DNA of 64,000 nt from Pleurodeles waltl (GCF_031143425.1 NC_090451.1:660080575-660144574); one strand, 5' to 3'; positions 1 to 11,889 are shown, counted from the stretch's first letter. Numbers and translations: made by a program. Notes: generated by a model from the sequence alone, not told the origin.

Positions 1-28
1 GGAACTTCCCAGAGTTCTCCTTTGTCTT

Positions 29-55
29 GTGTGTGTGTGTGTGTGTGTGTGTGTG
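29..55. repeat. (GT)n microsatellite
   Basis: Uninterrupted alternating GT over about 27 bases near the left edge of the window. Confidence 0.95.
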
Positions 56-2401
56 CCATTTCGAACCTAGATACACTTACCCCTACAGTAGTTTAGTTTC
101 TCACTTTTTAGTTGATATTCTGACATGCAACCCCTAGAACCACTGGTGCAAATTAGGCACTGTGGGACTTTACAAAGATCGTACGAAGCATGCACCAAGA
201 GCCAGTAGTCACACATATGAACTGCTGATCTGCTGTCCACACAATTCTCTTCTGCTCCAAACCTTGTACAGTGCTAGAGGGGTACACAATGGCATGGAGA
301 ATAAGGAAACAATGTTCAAAATTAAATATGAAATTGTTCATATTGAAGAGAAACTGATTTCAAGGGTGATGGGGCAAGGTCTTAAAGAATTTAGATAATC
401 TAAAGCAATTTTTATATATTTTTTTGTAAATTTGAGGGTTGGATTCTTATTTCTCTGACAATAATTGTTTTTATTCTATCACTCTTTTTAGAGAGTTGTG
501 TGTGGATCCTTTACACCTATAGTGGCATTGTGCTAAGTTAACTATTGCAGAGATATTATTCTCTTTAGTTTTACTGGACTTAATTGTCGGGATCCGTGCA
601 GGAAATCAACCTTGAGCCTACCATTTGATTCATTAATCCTGATATAACTGATGAAGTGCCCAGGATTACTATAACGAAACCCACAGAATGAACTAATGTT
701 GGTTTAGGTTTTAAACAAGATGGCACTATTTTAGGAAATGCAGTTTTTTTCAGAGTCTTACAGACACCAAGGAAAGGTCTAATGGGGACGCTAGTGGCGG
801 CAGCCCCAAGAATTCCATCTGATTTCAAGCTGCTTGCAATCCTCAGCCTTGTCACTATAAATCTCTCTTAAATTCAGCAAAAGTAATTATCAACAAAAAT
901 GTATCTAGTGATAAGACTGGTAGGTTATGATAGTTGGTCTGATGGTACGTCATGGTGGACTGTTATGACATAGGTTTGATGGAAAGGCTTGATGGTAGGT
1001 CTGAAAACGAGGCAATGATGGTAGGTTTGGTGTAACATTATGATGGTATATGTGACAGAAAATCATGGAGAACTCCATCACAAGCTCTTTTGCTACAGTT
1101 TAGTTGCAGCTTGTTACGGGACCAATGATGGATACCGTCGATGGTCAGCTGCGCTTTGAGTGTATTTGGGCAAAGGAGAATAGCTATGCTGTTTTAGGAT
1201 GACTTCAGTGCAAAACATTCTCATGCACTGCAAAAAGAAGAGGATCTTTTGTGCCCATTTGCTAGTGAATATGAAGATATGATAAAGATGGTGCCCTGAC
1301 TGAGCCAAAAGAAAGGAGCACATTTGTAGAAAACTGTTGGGAATTGTGGTGAACTCAAGATCAATTTTAATATAAAGGGATTAAGATATACATTTAACCA
1401 CAGTGTGTTTCACATAGACGTTTTTCAACTCTTCAGCAGGTGGGCCCATGACTGAATGATTGAATGGTGCATCCATCTACATGAATTAAGAAATTCAACC
1501 ATTCATCCAAAGTGATAAACAAGACAAGCATGTGCTCTCAGTGTTCGGTTTCATAAATGTCATTTTTATTTAAATGTTCCATCGACTTCCCGGATCTCCT
1601 GCACTCTAAACTGGGAGTAGCTAACATGGCTTCTCCATATTTGGCCATCCTGTACTTAGCTGGTTATCAGTGGGTTCAGTGTGGATTAAAAAATACTTCG
1701 CACAGGGAAGTGCTGCCTCTGAAACCTCTGAGTCCTGCCATTCCAACAGTCAAGGCTGGATCTAAAGCCCTACAGAGTTAGGGAGGCTGTGCAGTTGTTG
1801 ATCTTCACTTCGATAGTGACGTTGAAATCCCACTTTGTGTTGTCTGTCCTCCAGTTTCCAGCCAGGAACCCCTCTACTGCTACCATGAGCCTCTGACCAG
1901 GTACAGCAGTGACCTAACATCTGTACCACCGGGAGCTCTCAAGGTTGCCAGGTCCCAACAGGGTCAAAATATTTAGATGAGGATTGCTGTGCCGCTCTAC
2001 CTTTGCCTCTGGCTGTTTTCCTTGGCTTGAGGGCTGGATGGGACCCAAGCAGAGACTGCTATCCCATAATGCAGCTTTGCTTTCAGTAGGCTGTATCCTC
2101 CACTCCGGTCATAGATGTGATGTCAGGAGTCATTTTGCTTCATTGCCCTGGGTGTGCGATAGCAGACTTCTGGTGTCAATTCACTCTTCCCAATCTGTGA
2201 GGAATGTAACAGGACCTCTGCTCCCTCTTCCAGCTTCTCCACTCTATATTTACATCTGCCAGGCTTGCCGAGTTACTGAAATAGCTTCATAATTCAGGTG
2301 GGCAGAATCATGCCCTTCCGGTGCACGGAATCAGTATGCTGGTCTAGGTCAGTATCATTATCAGACCCTTAAATTAACCTTTTTAGCTCCATTTTGGCAT
2401 T
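56..2401. other. Non-coding stretch, no gene seen
   Basis: No reading frame here has a recognisable domain; the open frames are short and on both strands. The only structure I see is a loose repetition of a GATGGTAGGT-like motif at about 890-1055. The right end abuts the left terminus of DIRS element 1. Confidence 0.6.
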
Positions 2402-2409
2402 TAGTTACT

Positions 2410-2560
2410 GCAGTATTGGAACTTTTATAGATTCACATGCTTGAATTATTCCCAGTCATCAAGATGGGAGTCCCCGGTACATAATAATAGCAATGTAGTA
2501 GCAACTATAATGGACAAAAAGGCCCAAAGGCCTCCACCTTAGTAGCCTATTATTGTCTCT
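2410..2560 (+). repeat. DIRS element 1 left terminal repeat
   Basis: Starts near GCAGTATTGGAACTTT and runs through a segment that recurs in direct orientation at 12180-12310 (shared GTCAAGATGGGAGTCCCC-like core). Its first ~40 bases are inverted relative to 12132-12165 and 12478-12520. Compared with the right terminus, about 20 bases beyond CAGTATTGGAA seem to be missing here. Confidence 0.8.
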
Positions 2561-2785
2561 TCAATCAGGCTTTCCCTCCCTCTAGAATCCTCCAGTGAGA
2601 AGCTCCAGTCCCTCAGACTTTCTCCCGTATTTCGTGCTAGGGAGTCTCCACTGAGCTCTACTCAGTTCAATCTTCAAGGACCTATTTCTAATGCTTTTAT
2701 ACCATAGAAAGAAGATTTCTTCGACAAACAAGGCTTCAAACTTATTCCCTAGTCTGGGGAAATTCTATTTTCTCAAACTATAAAC

Positions 2786-4921
2786 ATGTCAGACAAAGAA
2801 AAGAAAAGCCTCTTTAGGGCCTGCAAAACCTGTGGAAAGAAGAAACTTAATTTCGAAGATCCACACAAGAACTGCATTTATTGCCTTTATCCTGATCATG
2901 TGGCCAAGGGCTGTAAAGTATGCAGAACATTCTCTAACAAAACCCTCAAGGACATGGAGGGCAGGCTACTGATTTGGCTACAAAAATTAAAATCTAAAAC
3001 AAACCCTGTTTCTGGTTCTGAGGAGTAGTCTTCATCATCAAGAAAGCTCCACAAAAGGGGCAGATCTCTTCAAGCTCATCATTCTGAGGATCCACCCAAA
3101 CAATCTTTGAAAAAAGACAAAGCAAGTGTCTTCCAAAGCTTACAGCCCTTCCAGTTCTCCTCACAGAAAGTCTTTATCCTCCAAAAGAGACTCTAAAGAG
3201 CTTTCTGCTTCCTCAGAATGTAGTAAAAAAGCCTCTTCTGAGCCCCCACACCAACTCCTGTGGTTAAGCATACTTTTAAGAAACCATCTGGGAAAAGTAT
3301 GACAGCAGCATAATCGACGGTAACATCGTCGACGACCGCGTCAAGGACAGCAGCATCAAAAGGTGTGTGTACGGCCTTATTGTTGACTGCTACAACGTCG
3401 ACTATCTCTACAGCATGTACTGCTCCAACTATAGTTACCTCTACGACGTCCTCTTTGACGGGATTTTCAGTCACGTCGTCGACGATCAAGGTAGTCATCA
3501 CTTCATCTCCGTCGACGAAACAGTCGGTGAGACCGTCGTCGACAGCGGCACTGTTACCGTCGTCGACCGCCTCGTCGGTACCACAAACGACGGTCAAAAA
3601 CTATAATACTTCTGAATTGCTTTCTCCATTGCTCACATCACCAAGTAAGGTATCATCATTGGTAACTATACATGTTTAAGTAGAGGAGGACTCAGAGAAT
3701 GACGGCCTGTTTGTGATTGCACATAGCCCTTCAGGACTGCATGTGAAGTGCCAGGACTTGGATGAGGATAACCAGCATGATCCCCAATCCTTTTATTCAC
3801 ATGCACAGCAATATCCTTACCGGGAGCGAATGGTCCCTTTTAGCTCACTTGCAATTGATGATTGACTACTACAGAAGGTGATTTCTGCCAGCCGGCTCAG
3901 AAGTACAGCAGCCATCTTTGCCTCCTTCTGTACCTCTTCCTTCCACACCTGTTCAAAAGGGGATACCACAGTTGGATGTACCACCACATACGCCCATATC
4001 AGTTCCGACACAGAATCTGTCGACGTTGGACAATGACAGAGAAGAGGGAGAGTTGCCGGATGCAATAACAGAGTGGGATGATTACCAAATTCCTATGCCA
4101 TCCTCACCCTCCCCTGTCCTGATAGATTCCCCTCCGGGTGACATCGGAGGTTTACACAGTTTGGTAGAAAGAGCTGCGAAGAGGTTTGCGCTACCCATGC
4201 CAACGAAACAAATGGATTGTTTCCTTTATGATTTTAAAGAACCTTTTCAAAAGAGTATAAAATCAATGCCAATAGTGAACTACATATGGGATGAAGGCAT
4301 CAAAGTAATGAAAAATCCCGCTACCATCACTCATGTCCTTCCTCGTCTAGATAAACATAAGGCACCTGACGACTCCCCGGTCTGCCTCACAGGACACCCC
4401 AAACCAGACTCAGTCATTACCCAAGCAGCACAACGCAGGTCCAGAAACCCTTCGGCTCCAATTTCGGCTCCGCCAGACAAGGAGAGAAGAAGACTGGATA
4501 ATATATGGAAAATTCCTCCTTGATGTCTTCTCTTATAAGGGCCTCTAACTCTTTGGCTATAATTGGTAGGTACGACTGACAGTCATGGGCAGACATTGCT
4601 CCCTACTTAGATGAACTCCCAGAGGAATCAAAGGACGCGAGAAAAATCTTGCAAGAAGGGGAAAGGTCTTCCGCCGAAGTTATAGACTGTGCGATGGATA
4701 TCGCTACCACGGCGTTTCGGCAGCTGGCAGGCACGGCTGTTTTAAGAAGGCAAGGTTGGCTCCGTGCAACTTCTTTTACACCGGAAGTTCAAAACAAAAT
4801 TCTAGACTTGCCTTGTGACAGAAAAGCCTTCTTCGGAAAACATATTGATGACCCCCTTCAGTCCATAAAGACTGATACGGGCACAGCAAAGCCCCTTGGC
4901 ATCCTACAATTTAGAAGGTAG
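2786..4921 (+). pseudogene. gag: DIRS element 1 gag-like ORF (broken)
   Basis: Gag-like protein of a DIRS retrotransposon, presumed to package element RNA. The start at 2786 opens an 80-residue frame with an early CxxC and then a CCHC knuckle of spacing C-x2-C-x4-H-x4-C (CIYCLYPDHVAKGC). After a stop at 3026-3028 the same frame resumes as a Ser/Thr-rich tract (3365-3679), then shifts at about 3915 into an acidic and Pro-rich segment (3918-4523) and shifts again to 4649-4921. That last part holds a helical segment around DCAMDIATTAFRQLAG and QGWLRATSF, which I recognise as typical of amphibian and fish DIRS gag proteins. At least three stops and two frame changes make it a pseudogene. RT follows within about 300 bases. 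Confidence 0.75.
3300..3600 (+). repeat. GTCGAC/GTCGTC-rich tract inside gag
   Basis: Low-complexity coding tract in the Ser/Thr-rich part of gag. The hexamer GTCGAC occurs at 3328, 3397, 3478, 3511, 3538 and 3562, with further CGTCGTC runs. Several frames on both strands stay open across it, a compositional effect. Confidence 0.8.
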
Positions 4922-5244
4922 CCCTTTCGGGGTGCTAGAGGTTGGGGGTATTCATCTTACAGGGGAGGATTCCAACAATATAAATATCTTTCTGTCTCTG
5001 CTGTGCCTCAGTCCTTTTGTCCTCAGTACCATCAGAGGCAGCTTTCGCAAGAAGCATATACAAGAACAGCGCAAAGGGGAAGAGCAGGAAGACAAGCGAA
5101 GGACACAGGACACAGGCAATGACTTTCTAATGACTCCGGCTGCATACATTTCCTCAGATATAAAAACAGGGGGAAGGATTTCCCACCATTTTCAGAATTG
5201 GCAAAAAATTACATCAGACCAATGGGTCTTAAACCTGGTCCAAT

Positions 5245-5796
5245 TTGGCTATACTTTGGAATTTCTGCAGATCCCACCTGCAAGACCTCCCCCTTCCAAG
5301 AATGGTAAAACACTTATATCTTCTCAAACAGGAAGTTGTGTCAATGCTCCTCAAGGAAGCTATAGAGAGAGTTCCACATCAAGACAAAAGGAAGGGGTTT
5401 TATTCTCAGTTCTTCCCGATTCAAAATAAGTGGAAAGATTGTCGTCCAATCTTAGATCTCAATACTTACCTCAAGAAGCAGTCATTCCGTATGATTACCT
5501 TAACAGATATTCTTTTCCTTCTCAATTCGGGAGATTTTATGTCCACTCTCGATTTGCAGGATGCATACTTCCATATCCTTATACACCCTTCCCACAGGAA
5601 ATCTCTCAGATTTGTGGTAGCCGGAGAGAGAGCATTTCCAGTTCAAAGTACTTCCTTTCGGACTGAAATTGGCCCGAGAATTTTTACCAAATGCCTGGCT
5701 CCGGTCGCAGCCTTCCTCAGAAGACACAACCATCAGGTATTTCTGTATTTGGACGATTGGCTCATCAAGGCTAAGTCCAGATCTCCATGCGCCTGC
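5245..5796 (+). pseudogene. DIRS element 1 reverse transcriptase, 5' part
   Basis: Reverse transcriptase of the DIRS element. In a single 184-residue open stretch I see RPILDLN (residues 67-73), the first aspartate motif TLDLQDAYFH (101-110), and the active site YLDDWLI (168-174). The segment between, normally holding an LPFG-type motif before APRIF, is altered (SFRTEIGPRIF), so some drift has occurred. The coding sequence is cut immediately after the YLDD box by a Penelope-like insertion, and the 5' junction to gag is out of frame. The rest of the domain continues at 9732. The element's replicative enzyme is therefore certainly inactive. Confidence 0.9.
5786..5796. repeat. Target-site duplication, left copy (Penelope-like insertion)
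   Basis: CATGCGCCTGC, identical to 9732-9742. Removing the intervening 3,935 bases plus one copy restores a continuous DIRS RT sequence across the junction. Confidence 0.9.
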
Positions 5797-8168
5797 TTGG
5801 GCAACAAATGGCAACTCATTAATTGAAATAAATGCACATTCTAATTGTGTATTCAAAAAGAAATTGCGGGTGCTCATACACTGAAACACATCGTTGCCAT
5901 GATGTGTAAGACTGGGTTGCTAAAAAGCAAACCTGTTCTAGAAACAAAAAGCAAAACAGTGGAGCACACCCAAATAGTCAATATATCTACACTTTAGAAA
6001 CAAATAATGTCTGATAAATCAAACTAAGAAATCACAATAAGTTACACTATAATGCCATTTCTTAAACGGTGTTGATGGACATAATCCAACGAACAACAAA
6101 TGTACAGAAAACAATACCATCCACAAACAGTATTATCCAAAAAATAGACAATTTTAATACAAAGAAAAATATATATATTTTTTATCCACATAAATATAAA
6201 CATAAAAACAATAAACATATAGATACAACATAGAAATCCATCAGCCGACACGTGTTTCGTCCACACCGGACTTCAAGGCTGAGAAAATCATAACAAACAC
6301 CCCATTGTATTATAACATATATATACATGACTTTGTACAAACAAGATTTTTTTATATTACATTTTTCTTTTTCTAAAAAAATAAGCATAATTTTTTTATC
6401 AATACAATAAAAAAGCCACCACACCAACACTGTGCGTATAGTGTAACAATTCAATAAATAACACATAGCAACAGCGAGAAACCACCACCATGTATCCTTT
6501 GTGACAAAGTATTATTTACTGTCCAAGAGAGTTATGTACAACACTCTACATATCTCCAAGTATCAGATATGCAGAGGCCACAACGGCTCCAAAGATGCTT
6601 TTTAAAACAGCATGCGAGCACAAGTGCATGTGGAATTCACAAACAGTAGGTTACTTTGTATCCAAAGCAACCCCACATTCCACCATGGTGAAAGAATAAT
6701 TTCTGATAAGTCTGTACCTTTGATCACTTAATCGCCCGTTATACTCATGTTCCGCTTTGGAGCTATTATAAACTACAAAAGGGAAAGAGTGAGACCCCAA
6801 TAGTCTCCTTTTTTACTGACAGAATATTTTTCTTGAGTATGGGGATATAAATTGTAATTTCACCCAAACTAACCTGCTTTCAACCAAAGTTAACTGCCTC
6901 TTAAGCTCTTCAAATTGGGTGTCAATATTGTGTGTCACCACTTCCTTTCATATATCCTAGAACAAGCTAGAAAACAACAGATAATTGTAATGTTCCTTAT
7001 ATCCTTTTTTCAAAACCCCAGTTTGTTTTGTTAACATAAAACCACAATTTCCCCATACAGAAATGTTTTTACTAGTATCCACATGATTCCTAGGAGCCGG
7101 ACAATTATCACAGCAAGGCTCCGTTTGTCCATTACTTTAAGCCAAACGCGCTTCCTAATACAATAAACAATGGGTAAGGTCTCCAATATTATCTTATCTC
7201 CTAGTCCATCTTGAAATCCCCCTATTTCACCAACGTCGTGTTAACTGGTTTGTCCGGACGTAATGTCCAAAAATTCCACCCCTCCTGTGTGTCTCCAAAC
7301 TTCCTGATAGTAAAAACGAGCCTCTCGCAAGCATTCTTAAATGCCGCGTTTGCATTCATAAGAAGTGAGTAACATAGAAAACAGACTCTTGCCTATCGCG
7401 TTTAACTGCGGCGACCATTTTGAAACAGTACCTTTTATGTTGAAGCACCTACAACTAACGCACAAACCACGATTATCGATCGTATCATGTCCCAACTAAT
7501 TATGAGGGCAACACACCCCAAACATTATATACAACACCTCTATCTAACCGAAATTGACAATAATGAAAACGTTCCTCACGCAAACATTTTTAAATGACGC
7601 GCTCCAGCTCAAGAATAATAATAAAAAATCAAAAAAAGAAGAAAGAGGGAAATTAGAACACAGGTCATATACGGTGCGGCTGTCATTTGATATATTCAAA
7701 TATCCACGGCGGCCATCCTTTAGTGGTGATTTTAGCAGTACAGCCCTTCCAATTCACACATTAAACAGATTCATAGATAACAAAGCATGTAAGCGAAAAA
7801 TCATTCTATTCACCCATGAGTCACCATTACCAACAATTTGACCACATCTTTCATAATATTCTCAATGTACCAGTATAGCTCAATTCTTATGAGAACTTCC
7901 AATTAGATCCACTACAAACAAGAGAAATAGACTTCCCCATTCTTCATATCCCCAGCAATCATATATTTTGGTGACAGCACAATTAATGCCACAAATGCAT
8001 GCAGAGATTTATTAGAAGTGCACATGCAAAGAGAAGGGTGAAACAGTCTCTCCAAAGTGCGGAGGGTTAGAATGTGTCATATGTATCACAGGAATACAAT
8101 TTGTCATTTGTATACATATTGTTCTTGTCAAAGGTACATCAAACAGAAACAGACCAAGATCATACATT
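5797..8168 (-). other. 3' non-coding region of the Penelope-like element
   Basis: About 2.4 kb of AT-rich sequence downstream of the endonuclease stop codon, with no recognisable coding domain. It contains the hammerhead-like motif and no obvious poly(A) tail at the element's 3' end (5797). It may include a degenerate copy of the terminal repeat these elements carry, or a further older insertion; the sequence alone does not separate these. Confidence 0.55.
6242..6281 (-). ncRNA. Decayed hammerhead-ribozyme-like motif
   Basis: Read on the minus strand, CAGCC pairs with GGCTG (stem I), GTCC pairs with GGAC across a GGTGT loop (stem II), then comes GAAA-type core sequence CGAAAC, a self-complementary ACACGTGT (stem III with no loop), and a TC cleavage-type site before GGCTG. 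This is the layout of the minimal hammerheads known in Penelope-like elements. The catalytic box expected as CUGANGA is shortened to CTTGAA, consistent with a two-base loss, so it is probably inactive. Confidence 0.65.
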
Positions 8169-9731
8169 TTAAAGAAAATGGTACAGTTCATCATCCAAAT
8201 TCATTCCCATTTCGATGGTTCTTAATTTAATGATCCATTTTGCTTCATTTTTTCGCAGATCCAGTGTTCTATTACCACCCCTGGGATTCATTGGAATGTG
8301 ATTTATACCCATATATTTAACTAGTGGGACCTCAATTCCTGGATGCTTTTCATTAACATGTCGCACTACCGGTGATGCTATGTCATAGTTTCTTAGAGCT
8401 CTAATATGCTCCTGAATTTGTTCCTTTAAGGGCCTGATGGTACTACCTACATATATTTGGCCACATATACATTCCAATATGTATACCACAAATTTCGTGT
8501 TGCAGTTAATGAAAGTAGATATTTTATATTTATCACTACCATTATAACTGAATTCAGACGTTTTATGCAGTGCTATATCACACATATTACAGTTGCCACA
8601 CCTATAGAAGCCCGCAATTTTATTGGAAAGCCATGTTGCTTTATATTCCATTATGGGTGGTAAGAAGCTCTTGCAAACTTCATTTCTAATGCTTTTACCT
8701 CTTTTGTGGGTCATTCTTGGCCTCTTAGGGAGAAGAGCAGCAAGTGTATTATCTGTCTGTAGTACGTTCCAATGTTTGCATAAAATACGGTGTATATTGT
8801 GACTATTCTGACTATAAGCCGTACAAAGGTTTGCTGCTTTATATGATGAGCTGTCTCGCATTTTTGTATTTTGGCCCAATAATGTGGTTCTGCAGACTCG
8901 ATCGATCTTTTTTCTTGATGTCTTGATGATACGTTTAGAATAACCTCTCTGTGAGAACCTATCTTCCAATTTATTTAGTTCTATATTGCATACATTGGGA
9001 TCACTACAATTTCTTTTCAACCTAGTAATTTCCCCAAACGGGATAGCTGAAATTTGACTTTTTTTTTAGGGGGAGCACTTTCAGCGTGTAATACAGAATT
9101 ACAGGCTGTTGGTTTGCGATGCACTTTTGTATGGATCTTATTGTCCACAATAGATATATCCAGATCCAGAAAGCAGACATTGTTCTTACTATATTCATAC
9201 GTCATTTGTATGTTGAAAATGTTACAGTTAACATAATCATAGAATTCCACTAACAGTTGTTCAGATCCAGTCCAGATCATTAAAACATCATCAATATATC
9301 TTCCCCAAAAGAAAATATTGTCAGTAAGAACAGAAGGACCCTTTTTCCAAACATGTATTGCCTCAAAGAAACCCATATACAAATTCGCATATGATGGAGA
9401 AAACCGTGAGCCCATGGCTACTCCTTGTGCTTGTTTGAACCATTGCCCTTCATGTATAAATACATTATTTTCCAATGTAAACTCAATCATGCACAATATC
9501 ATTTCAGTGTGTTCCATATGGGATGCAGATCTTCCAGACAAAAAATGTCACTCTGCCTGTAAACCCTTGTCTTTGGGGATACATGTATATAAAGAGGATA
9601 CATCCAGAGTGACCAACATCATATCTGAGGTCCAGGTCACATCCTCTAACTTACGAAGAACATCCTTTGTATCTTGTAAATATGAAGGGATATTGCTGTA
9701 AGTAGCTATCAATAAACTCGGATAGACGAAA
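8166..9731 (-). pseudogene. Penelope-like RT plus GIY-YIG endonuclease (broken)
   Basis: One ORF in origin, read from 9731 down to 8169. RT motifs include LDVSSLYTCIP (about 9570-9610), GVAMGS and the active site RYIDDV (about 9285-9305). The final 283 residues carry a linker, a Cys cluster RCGNCNMC (residues 140-147), and the GIY-YIG core FVVYILECICGQIYVGST (177-194), followed by a conserved EAKWIIKL helix (259-266). The helix normally carrying a catalytic Arg reads KEQIQEH, so that Arg seems replaced by Gln. Damage: a frame change near 9697, an in-frame TGA at 9549-9551, and a frame change in the T-run at about 9057-9069. 5' truncation removes the RT N-terminus. Confidence 0.9.
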
Positions 9732-9742
9732 CATGCGCCTGC
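9732..9742. repeat. Target-site duplication, right copy (Penelope-like insertion)
   Basis: CATGCGCCTGC, identical to 5786-5796. DIRS RT sequence resumes directly after it. Confidence 0.9.
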
Positions 9743-10118
9743 GTGGAGCTATTTGCAAATCTGGGCCTCACCGTCAACCGCGACAAATCAACTTTCTAAC
9801 CCTTGAGAAGAACATTTCTGGGGCCAGTTTTGGACACATCCAACAAGGCAACTCCTACTGGAGAGAGGCTGAAAAAGCTTATATCCCTGGCCAGGCTGGT
9901 GCAAAAAAGAAAGTCTGTTTCAGTTTGCCTCCTCAAGTCCCTGTTGGGAATGATGTCCTCCTGCATTTCACTGGTGCCTTTGTCTCAGAATGCTACCCCT
10001 CCAGGAACAGCTGGACCTTCAGAGGATGCAGTCCAAGGGGTCTTTCAATAATGTAATCAGGATAACAAAACCCATGATAACATATCTCACTTGGTGGACT
10101 CAAGATTCTCACTTGTAG
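9732..10118 (+). pseudogene. DIRS element 1 reverse transcriptase, 3' part and connection
   Basis: Continuation of the DIRS RT after the Penelope-like insertion, ending where the RNase H domain begins. Recognisable coding matches the region that follows YLDD in DIRS RTs (LTVNRDKS-like near 9770; ERLKKLISLARLV near 9880), but spread over at least two frames with stops. It is non-functional. Confidence 0.7.
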
Positions 10119-10853
10119 ATGGGACTATCTTTTCTCCTCCAACCAGCTCCGTGGGTGATCACTACTGATGCATCTCTCGAAGGTTGGGGAGCCTTCCTTC
10201 AGCACTTACAAGTCAGGGGCAAATGGAAGCCACATCAGAGGTATTTTCACATCAATTACCTCGAATTGAAGGCAGTCCGCCTAGTGCTTCGCACTTTCCT
10301 TCTAAAGATAAGAGGCTCATCAGTACTCATTCGGACAGACAACACTACAACTATGCATTATGTCAACAAGAAGGGAGGAACAAGGTCTCTCCTCTTATCA
10401 AGAGAATCTCAGTGCATTTGGAACTGGTCCATCAGTCACAGAGTAAGACATCAAGCAGAACACGTCCCGGGTGCTCAGAACGCCATAGCGGACTCTCTGA
10501 GCAGGTTTGTGTCATCCAACCACGAATGGGAACTGGATCAGGGGGTGTTAAATCGAGTTTTCTCCCTATGGGGAAAACTAAATCTGGATCTCTTCGCCAC
10601 CCCGCAGAATGCAAAATGCTGGTTCTTTGCAAGTCGGGATCCCCACTGGGGCTCTTGGTGGAATGCGTTTTCGATGGCCTTGTCAGGAATTTATGTTTAC
10701 GCTTTTCCTCCTATTCCCCTCATACCGAGAGTACTGGCAAAGATCAAGAATGAACGCTGCAAACGTCTCCTGATTGCTCCAGCATGCCCCGGCAGTATTG
10801 GTATACACAGCTGCTTCTCTTCTCAGATAGCCACAGCATCCCTTGTCCAGTGA
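10119..10853 (+). pseudogene. DIRS element 1 RNase H domain
   Basis: RNase H of the DIRS polyprotein, which degrades the RNA strand during reverse transcription. The 244-residue frame is fully open and keeps the four expected acidic residues: D17 (ITTDAS), E49 (INYLELKAV), D74 (IRTDNTT) and D125 (AIADSLSR). It then runs into the conserved LDLFATPQNAKCWFF block that links to the recombinase. This is the best preserved part of element 1. It is called a pseudogene because flanking RT and recombinase portions are broken and it has no start of its own. Confidence 0.85.
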
Positions 10854-11259
10854 TGCCGTCCCTCCTAACAATGAGCGAGGGTCAAATTCTCCACCCGGAT
10901 CCAGCTTCACTTCACTTGACAGCCTGCCCCTGAACACCATGAATTTGCACATCTAAATATTCCTTCAAACTGCAGACAGGCTCAGGTACATCCTCTCTCT
11001 TCATTACCGGAGCAGATACTACCTTATCTTCTCCGTCCGGCCAGATCAGGTTTGTCGAACTCTTCAATTAGAGTCCACTTAGCAGCAATTTCCCACTATA
11101 GGCGTAAGGACAACGCACCTCCTTTGTGGTCCGCAAGGATCAAAACTATTTCTTAAAGGACTTTTTCCAATCTTTCCCACCAGTCAGGCCACCTCCACCA
11201 TCGTGGCAGCTTAACCTGGTTTTGTCCCAATTAATGAAACCTCAGTTCGAACCGATTCA

Positions 11260-11889
11260 CAAAGCAGACTTACAATTTTTATCCTAGAAAGTTGCTCTCC
11301 TTCTCGCTCTTACCTCAACCAGATGAGGGAGCCAGATCCAAGCATTTACTATCCAAGACCCTTTTTACAGTTCAAGAGAGACAAGGTAGTCTTACGAACA
11401 AATCCAAAGTTTATACCTAAAGTTCCTTCAGATTTCCACATTAATCAACCGGTGGTGCTAAAGTCGTATTTCCCAAATCCTTCCACACTGTCCGGACAGG
11501 CTCTTCATTCATTGGACGTTAAAAGGTGTCTTAAATTTTATCTGGATAGCACTAGACATTTTAGAAAATCAAATCAACTTCTTGTGGCATCCAGTGCTCC
11601 TAGAAAAGGCCAGTCGTTGTCCAAGCAGGGGATTGCAAGATGGATAGCCTCTGCTATTGATTATTGTCATAGAGCGGTAGGGAAACCTCTGCACAGATCA
11701 ACTCATGCACATTCAACAAGGGCAATGGGCGCATCCACGGCACACTGCGCAGGTGTGCCCATTCAAGACATTTGCAGGGCGGCCACCTGGAAATCAACGC
11801 ATATGTTTGCAAAGCATTATTGTTTGGAAGAAACACCACAGGGTGATGTAGCGATAGGACAAGCGGTATTGCAACATTTATTCTGGTAA
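11260..11889 (+). pseudogene. DIRS element 1 tyrosine recombinase
   Basis: Tyrosine recombinase that would insert the circular cDNA, replacing the integrase of LTR elements. From 11323 a 188-residue frame is open. Catalytic residues visible are the HxxR box H130-STR133, W156 in AATWKSTH with H160, and the candidate nucleophile Y166 in AKHYCL. The N-terminal conserved segment LLLALTSTR lies upstream of 11323 in the same frame but is interrupted by a TGA directly after the first catalytic-type Arg. The stretch 10854-11260 between RNase H and recombinase is frame-shifted. It ends 240 bases before the right inverted repeat. Confidence 0.85.

Larger units (their letters stand above)
5797..9731 (-). 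mobile_element. Penelope-like element, 5'-truncated, nested in DIRS element 1
   Basis: Minus-strand insertion bounded by an 11-bp direct duplication. It encodes RT followed by a GIY-YIG endonuclease domain, the diagnostic pairing for Penelope-like elements. The 5' end (at 9731) starts inside the RT, so the N-terminal portion of the ORF and any upstream repeat are missing. About 2.4 kb lies downstream of the ORF stop, AT-rich, with a hammerhead-like motif at 6242-6281. Target duplication and 5' truncation fit target-primed reverse transcription. Confidence 0.92.

Noticed and set aside
3193..3597. A 134-residue open frame on the minus strand
   Set aside because: It lies over the GTCGAC-rich gag tract and is Val/Asp-rich by composition; the plus strand carries recognisable gag on either side.
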